NCBI GenBank assembly: GCA_002310235.1
Contig: DBYO01000047.1
Coordinates: forward strand, 9,532-73,531
Direction of reading: 5' to 3'
Length of the DNA stretch: 64,000 nucleotides
Origin: Bacteroidales bacterium UBA1184
GTDB lineage: Bacteria > Bacteroidota > Bacteroidia > Bacteroidales > ML635J-15
Of this stretch, positions 60,835 through 64,000 are shown one piece after another. Position numbers and translations under genes: made by a program. The number at the start of each line of letters is the position of its first letter. Within the stretch, counting starts at the first letter, position 1. The notes under the pieces were generated by a model that made no database searches, was not told the DNA's origin, and saw only the letters and a program-made list of their open reading frames with translations.

Positions 60835-62025
60835 ATGTATAACGATTTTCAAGCTTTTTTACAGAAGGAAATAGCTGGTATCAGAGAAGCCGGCTTGTAC
60901 AAGAACGAACGCATCATCGCATCGCCACAGGGCGGTGAAATCACATTGCAGGACGGAACCAAGGTTCTCAATTTCTGCGCAAACAACTACCTCGGCCTCG
61001 CCAACAATCCACAGCTCATCGCTGCAGCAAAGGAAGCCATGGATACTCACGGCTACGGTATGGCTTCGGTAAGGTTCATCTGCGGTTGCTCCGACCTCCA
61101 CAAGGCTCTCGAAAAGAAGATTGCCGAATTCTTCGGCACCGAGGACACTATCCTCTACGCTGCTTGCTTCGACGCTAACGGCGGTGTTTTCGAACCATTG
61201 TTAGGCGAAGAAGATGCTATCATCTCCGACTCGTTGAACCACGCTTCAATTATCGACGGTGTTCGTTTGTGCAAGGCTCAGCGTTTCCGCTATGCCAACG
61301 CCGACATGGCCGACCTCGAAGAAAAACTCAAGGAAGCACAAAAGTGCCGTTTCCGCCTCATTGCTACCGACGGTGTATTTTCGATGGACGGTAACGTTTG
61401 CCCGCTCGACAAGATTTACGAACTCGCAAACAAGTACAACGCAATGGTAATGGTTGACGAATCGCACTCGGCAGGTGTTGTCGGAAAGACTGGCCGTGGT
61501 GTTACCGAACGCTACAACCTCCGTGGAAAGATTGAAATCCTTACCGGTACTCTCGGAAAGGCATTCGGCGGTGCAGTTGGTGGATTCACAACTGGTAAGC
61601 GCGAAATCATCGAAATGCTTCGTCAGCGTTCGCGTCCATATCTGTTCTCCAACTCTATTCCTCCGATGGTTGCCGCTGCTGGCTGCAAGATGATTGACAT
61701 CATGTCGAGCACCAACGAGTTGCAGGACAAGCTCCACAGCAACACCGACTACTTCATCTCGAAGATGAAGGCTGCTGGCTTCGACATCAAGCCAACCGAA
61801 TCGGCAATCTGCGCAGTAATGCTCTACGACGCAAAGCTTTCGCAGGATATGGCTGCAAAACTTCAGGAAGAAGGCATCTATGTAACTGGCTTCTACTATC
61901 CTGTAGTTCCGAAGGGACAGGCACGTATCCGCGTTCAGATTTCGGCAGCACACGAAATCGCCCACCTCGACAAGTGCATCGCAGCATTCACCAAGGTCGG
62001 CAAGGAACTCGGCGTTATCAAGTAA
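60835..62025 (+). CDS. kbl: Glycine C-acetyltransferase (2-amino-3-ketobutyrate CoA ligase)
   Basis: A 396-residue PLP enzyme of the alpha-oxoamine synthase family. Visible: NFCANNYLGLANNP; HGYGMASVRFICG; LNHASIIDGVRLCKA; DESHSAGVVGKTGRG; and the PLP lysine K242 in TLGKAFGGAVGGF. Length and sequence words fit Kbl of threonine degradation, which cleaves 2-amino-3-ketobutyrate with CoA to glycine and acetyl-CoA. The usual partner tdh is not adjacent. A sphingolipid serine palmitoyltransferase is the main alternative, but GTDTHxx-type Kbl features and length favour Kbl. Confidence 0.9.
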   Translation: MYNDFQAFLQKEIAGIREAGLYKNERIIASPQGGEITLQDGTKVLNFCANNYLGLANNPQLIAAAKEAMDTHGYGMASVRFICGCSDLHKALEKKIAEFFGTEDTILYAACFDANGGVFEPLLGEEDAIISDSLNHASIIDGVRLCKAQRFRYANADMADLEEKLKEAQKCRFRLIATDGVFSMDGNVCPLDKIYELANKYNAMVMVDESHSAGVVGKTGRGVTERYNLRGKIEILTGTLGKAFGGAVGGFTTGKREIIEMLRQRSRPYLFSNSIPPMVAAAGCKMIDIMSSTNELQDKLHSNTDYFISKMKAAGFDIKPTESAICAVMLYDAKLSQDMAAKLQEEGIYVTGFYYPVVPKGQARIRVQISAAHEIAHLDKCIAAFTKVGKELGVIK

Positions 62026-62046
62026 AAACGACAAAATTTATAATAG

Positions 62047-62077
62047 GAAAGTCGGGGCGAAAGTTCCGACTTTTTTT
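62047..62077 (+). terminator. Intrinsic terminator after kbl
   Basis: GAAAGTCGG / CCGACTTT stem with ~10-base loop and a run of seven T. Confidence 0.85.
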
Positions 62078-62160
62078 GTTATAGTCCATTGTGTATTAGT
62101 GTTTTAAAAAAATCTTTTCAAAAACTTAAAAAAAACTTGCAGTTTTCAGAAAAGAAAATG

Positions 62161-62168
62161 TAAATTTG
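62161..62168 (+). promoter_or_regulatory. Promoter of the atpBEF operon
   Basis: TAAATTTG with TTG at 62137-62139, 21 bases upstream; ATG at 62199. Confidence 0.65.
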
Positions 62169-62198
62169 TGGTCTTACAATAAAATTCATAATTGGAAT

Positions 62199-63437
62199 AT
62201 GAAGAAATATGTTTGGTTTTTGTTAAGTCTTTGTGTATTGCTGACTTTCGCAGTACCAGTAAACGCTGAAGAAGTGGAAGCTCAGCCGCAGGACACAGCA
62301 AAACAGATTGAGGAATCAAGCGAAATTGCGCAAAATATTGTAGAGCCTACGGAAGCTGCACAGCCCGAAGCTGCAAAGGAAGAAAAGTTTGATGTCACCA
62401 GCTTGATTATGGGACACATCAAGGACTCGCACGTATGGCACATCCTCGACTACACCAAAGAGGAAAACGGCCAGGAAGTTGAAGTTCCTGTAGCTGTTCC
62501 GCTGCCAGTGATTGTTTTCGCAAACGGTCATCTCGACTTATTCATGTCGGGCGCATTCCACCACGGACACGAAGCCGTAACCAAGGGCGACAACACCTAC
62601 ATCCTCGCCAACGACAAGATTTACCTTGCCAACGACAAGGGCGGCCTTACCTTCCAGAACGGCGAAGCAACCGAAGCAATGGAATTCCACGAGAGCCTCG
62701 AATACCTTGAGGCAAACGCCAACGCCGAAATCGCTAACGAAAAACCTCTCGACTTCTCGATTACAAAGAATGTTGCATCAATGATGCTCGTTTCCATTAT
62801 ATTATTAATAGTATTCATCAGCTTCGCAAAGGCATACAAGAAGAACCCCGGTCGCCCGAAAGGCATGCAGGCTTTCCTCGAACCAGTTTTCCTCTATGTA
62901 AGGGACGATGTTATCTACCCTAACCTCGGCGAAAAGACAGACAAGTTCCTGCCATACCTTATGACAGTGTTCTTCTTCATACTTTTTAATAATATATTAG
63001 GTCTCATCCCGTTCTTCCCCGGTAATGCCAATGTAACGGGTAACATCGCAGTGACTATGGTTCTCGCCATCTTCACCTTCCTTATGATTAACTTGAACGG
63101 AAACAAGGACTACTGGCACCACACTTTCTGGATGCCCGGCGTTCCAGTTTTCGTAAAGCCTATACTCGCAGTTGTGGAACTCATGGGTATCATCGTTAAG
63201 CCTGTTGCTCTTATGATTCGTCTTTTCGCCAACATTTCGGCAGGACATATCATCATCCTGAGCTTGGTATCGCTGATATTCATCTTCCAGACAATAGCAG
63301 TAGCTCCAGTGTCGGTAATATTCGTATTGTTCATGGACTGCCTCGAAATGCTTGTCGCATTCCTGCAGGCTTATATATTCACGATGCTGTCGGCAGTGTT
63401 CATCAGTCTGGCAGTTGCAGAGCACAAGCACGAGTAG
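62199..63437 (+). CDS. atpB: F-type ATP synthase subunit a
   Basis: A 412-residue protein from ATG 62199; the in-frame TTG at 62166 sits in the promoter box. A signal peptide (LLTFAVPVNA) and an unusually long N-terminal soluble region (~20-190, Glu/Ala-rich then VPVAVPLPVIVFANGHLD) are characteristic of Bacteroidota AtpB. Five or six membrane helices follow, including NNILGLIPFFPG and VALMIRLFANISAGH with the essential arginine that faces the c-ring. A short final helix ends AVAEHKHE. First gene of the atp operon here. Confidence 0.95.
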   Translation: MKKYVWFLLSLCVLLTFAVPVNAEEVEAQPQDTAKQIEESSEIAQNIVEPTEAAQPEAAKEEKFDVTSLIMGHIKDSHVWHILDYTKEENGQEVEVPVAVPLPVIVFANGHLDLFMSGAFHHGHEAVTKGDNTYILANDKIYLANDKGGLTFQNGEATEAMEFHESLEYLEANANAEIANEKPLDFSITKNVASMMLVSIILLIVFISFAKAYKKNPGRPKGMQAFLEPVFLYVRDDVIYPNLGEKTDKFLPYLMTVFFFILFNNILGLIPFFPGNANVTGNIAVTMVLAIFTFLMINLNGNKDYWHHTFWMPGVPVFVKPILAVVELMGIIVKPVALMIRLFANISAGHIIILSLVSLIFIFQTIAVAPVSVIFVLFMDCLEMLVAFLQAYIFTMLSAVFISLAVAEHKHE

Positions 63438-63484
63438 AATTTTGAATTAGAATTTTTTATGTTTAATTTTTAATATTTGTTACT

Positions 63485-63691
63485 ATGGGAATTACAACAA
63501 TCGCATCACTTGGCGCCGGTTTGGCAGTATTGGGTGCAGGTTTAGGCATCGGAAAGATTGGTAGCGCAGCAATGGACGCTATCGCAAGACAGCCTGAAGC
63601 AGCAGGTAAAGTTCAGACTGCAATGATCATCGCAGCAGCTCTTGTAGAAGGTGTTGCTTTGTTCGGTGTTGTAGTTGCTTTGATCGCTTAA
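63485..63691 (+). CDS. atpE: F-type ATP synthase subunit c
   Basis: A 68-residue hairpin of two membrane helices. Helix 1 is glycine-rich (SLGAGLAVLGAGLGIGKIGS), the polar loop is ARQPEAAGK, and helix 2 carries the ion-binding carboxylate as Glu in ALVEGVALFGVV. A Gln-poor site around the Glu argues for protons rather than sodium, but this is not certain. It is followed by an intra-operon hairpin before atpF. Confidence 0.95.
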   Translation: MGITTIASLGAGLAVLGAGLGIGKIGSAAMDAIARQPEAAGKVQTAMIIAAALVEGVALFGVVVALIA

Positions 63692-63706
63692 TTCAGTGCA
63701 AAAGCA

Positions 63707-63742
63707 AACGGGTTCTCCAGCGATTGGCTGGAGCTACCCGTT
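63707..63742 (+). promoter_or_regulatory. Intra-operon hairpin between atpE and atpF
   Basis: AACGGGT..CTCCAGC / GCTGGAG..ACCCGTT, a ~15-bp stem with a small internal mismatch and no T-run. It is probably an mRNA-stabilising or processing element after the highly expressed atpE. Confidence 0.65.
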
Positions 63743-63779
63743 AAAAACAGAAGAAACGTTAAATTAAAATATATAGGTT

Positions 63780-64000
63780 ATGGATTTAGTAACGCCCGGA
63801 ATAGGATTAGTTTTTTGGACCACCATTATTTTCCTGACATTGCTCATCGTGTTGGGCAAGGTTGCTTGGAAGCCCATCAACAATGCTATTAAGAAAAGAA
63901 GCCAGAGCATCGAGGATGCATTGAATCAGGCCGAAATCGCTCGCGAGGAAATGAAGAAACTTCAGGCCGACAACGAGAAGATTATGGACGAGGCTCGTGC
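63780..64000 (+). CDS. atpF: F-type ATP synthase subunit b, N-terminal part
   Basis: The frame opens at ATG 63780 (MDLVTPGIGLVFWTTIIFLT) and runs off the window after ~73 codons. One membrane helix (~8-28) is followed by LGKVAWKPINNAIKKRSQSI, the conserved start of the b-subunit stalk, and a charged coiled coil. It forms the peripheral stalk linking F0 to F1. The remaining atp genes should lie to the right. Confidence 0.95.
   Translation, partial: MDLVTPGIGLVFWTTIIFLTLLIVLGKVAWKPINNAIKKRSQSIEDALNQAEIAREEMKKLQADNEKIMDEAR

Noticed and set aside
60835..62025. Serine palmitoyltransferase (sphingolipid synthesis)
   Set aside because: Considered because Bacteroidales make sphingolipids, but sequence words and length fit Kbl better; kept only as an alternative.
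61246..62034. Minus-strand open frame of 262 codons in kbl
   Set aside because: Antisense shadow; kbl is clearly the real gene.

Overview
The window looks like a chromosome segment from an uncultured, anaerobic-type Bacteroidota (order Bacteroidales level). The support is: the Bacteroidota promoter box TAnnTTTG ahead of more than twenty genes; a SusC-like TonB-dependent receptor; type IX secretion (T9SS) sorting domains of both type A and type B; a PorV-like barrel; FucP-type sugar transport; ATP-type PEP carboxykinase; GlnRS together with GluRS; and AtpB with a long exported N-terminus. I see no prophage, insertion sequence, CRISPR array or rRNA. The only clear accessory module is a YafQ-type toxin-antitoxin pair.

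Layout. 1-2450: the end of an omega-amidase, a lipoprotein, two tandem copies of a small barrel protein and a SHOCT protein. 2600-6600: an EF-G, a Fic protein and a CvfB-like S1 protein. 6680-13900: a polytopic membrane protein, Der, a barrel, WaaA and Lnt (GTPase and envelope biogenesis). 14148-18695: topoisomerase IV subunits ParE and ParC; parE is compositionally mosaic. 18860-29070: a PKD/T9SS cargo, a TPR lipoprotein overlapping comEC, a barrel, a thioredoxin-fold protein without CxxC, a GNAT protein, exonuclease III, a polysaccharide deacetylase, a Rieske-like lipoprotein and a very basic exported protein. 29283-38376: a three-gene operon of TonB-dependent receptor, 1408-residue T9SS cargo and PorV-like barrel. 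38460-43610: greA, a HIT protein, a lipoprotein, ribH, a TPR protein, coaD and glnS. 43748-47426: toxin-antitoxin pair, two lipoproteins and a sugar transporter. 47725-49546: an ECF sigma factor overlapping a membrane protein that ends in a T9SS type B domain. 49694-57112: gltX, a nonsense-interrupted lipoprotein gene and its intact paralogue, tRNA-Ser(GCU), a lipoprotein and pckA. 57263-64000: half of a transketolase, a SPOR protein, a LEA-type lipoprotein, bactofilin-AtpZ-AtpI-like, a DksA-like protein, kbl, then atpB, atpE and partial atpF.

Most interesting signals. (1) The ECF sigma factor overlaps a single-pass membrane protein whose N-terminus resembles a Bacteroidota anti-sigma factor and whose C-terminus looks like a T9SS cargo signal, which could be a secretion-sensing switch. 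(2) The receptor-cargo-PorV triad may be a dedicated T9SS/TonB surface machine. (3) Several gene 3' ends carry degenerate short-period repeats (exact 8-bp or 7-bp phase) and rows of mini-hairpins with GNA triloops, at genes where I could not find an ordinary intrinsic terminator. (4) The greA leader contains a terminator-like hairpin at its very 5' end, reminiscent of the E. coli greA leader.

Limits. All calls come from reading the sequence. No alignment, structure prediction or database search was run. Promoter boxes are consensus matches, not mapped transcription starts.
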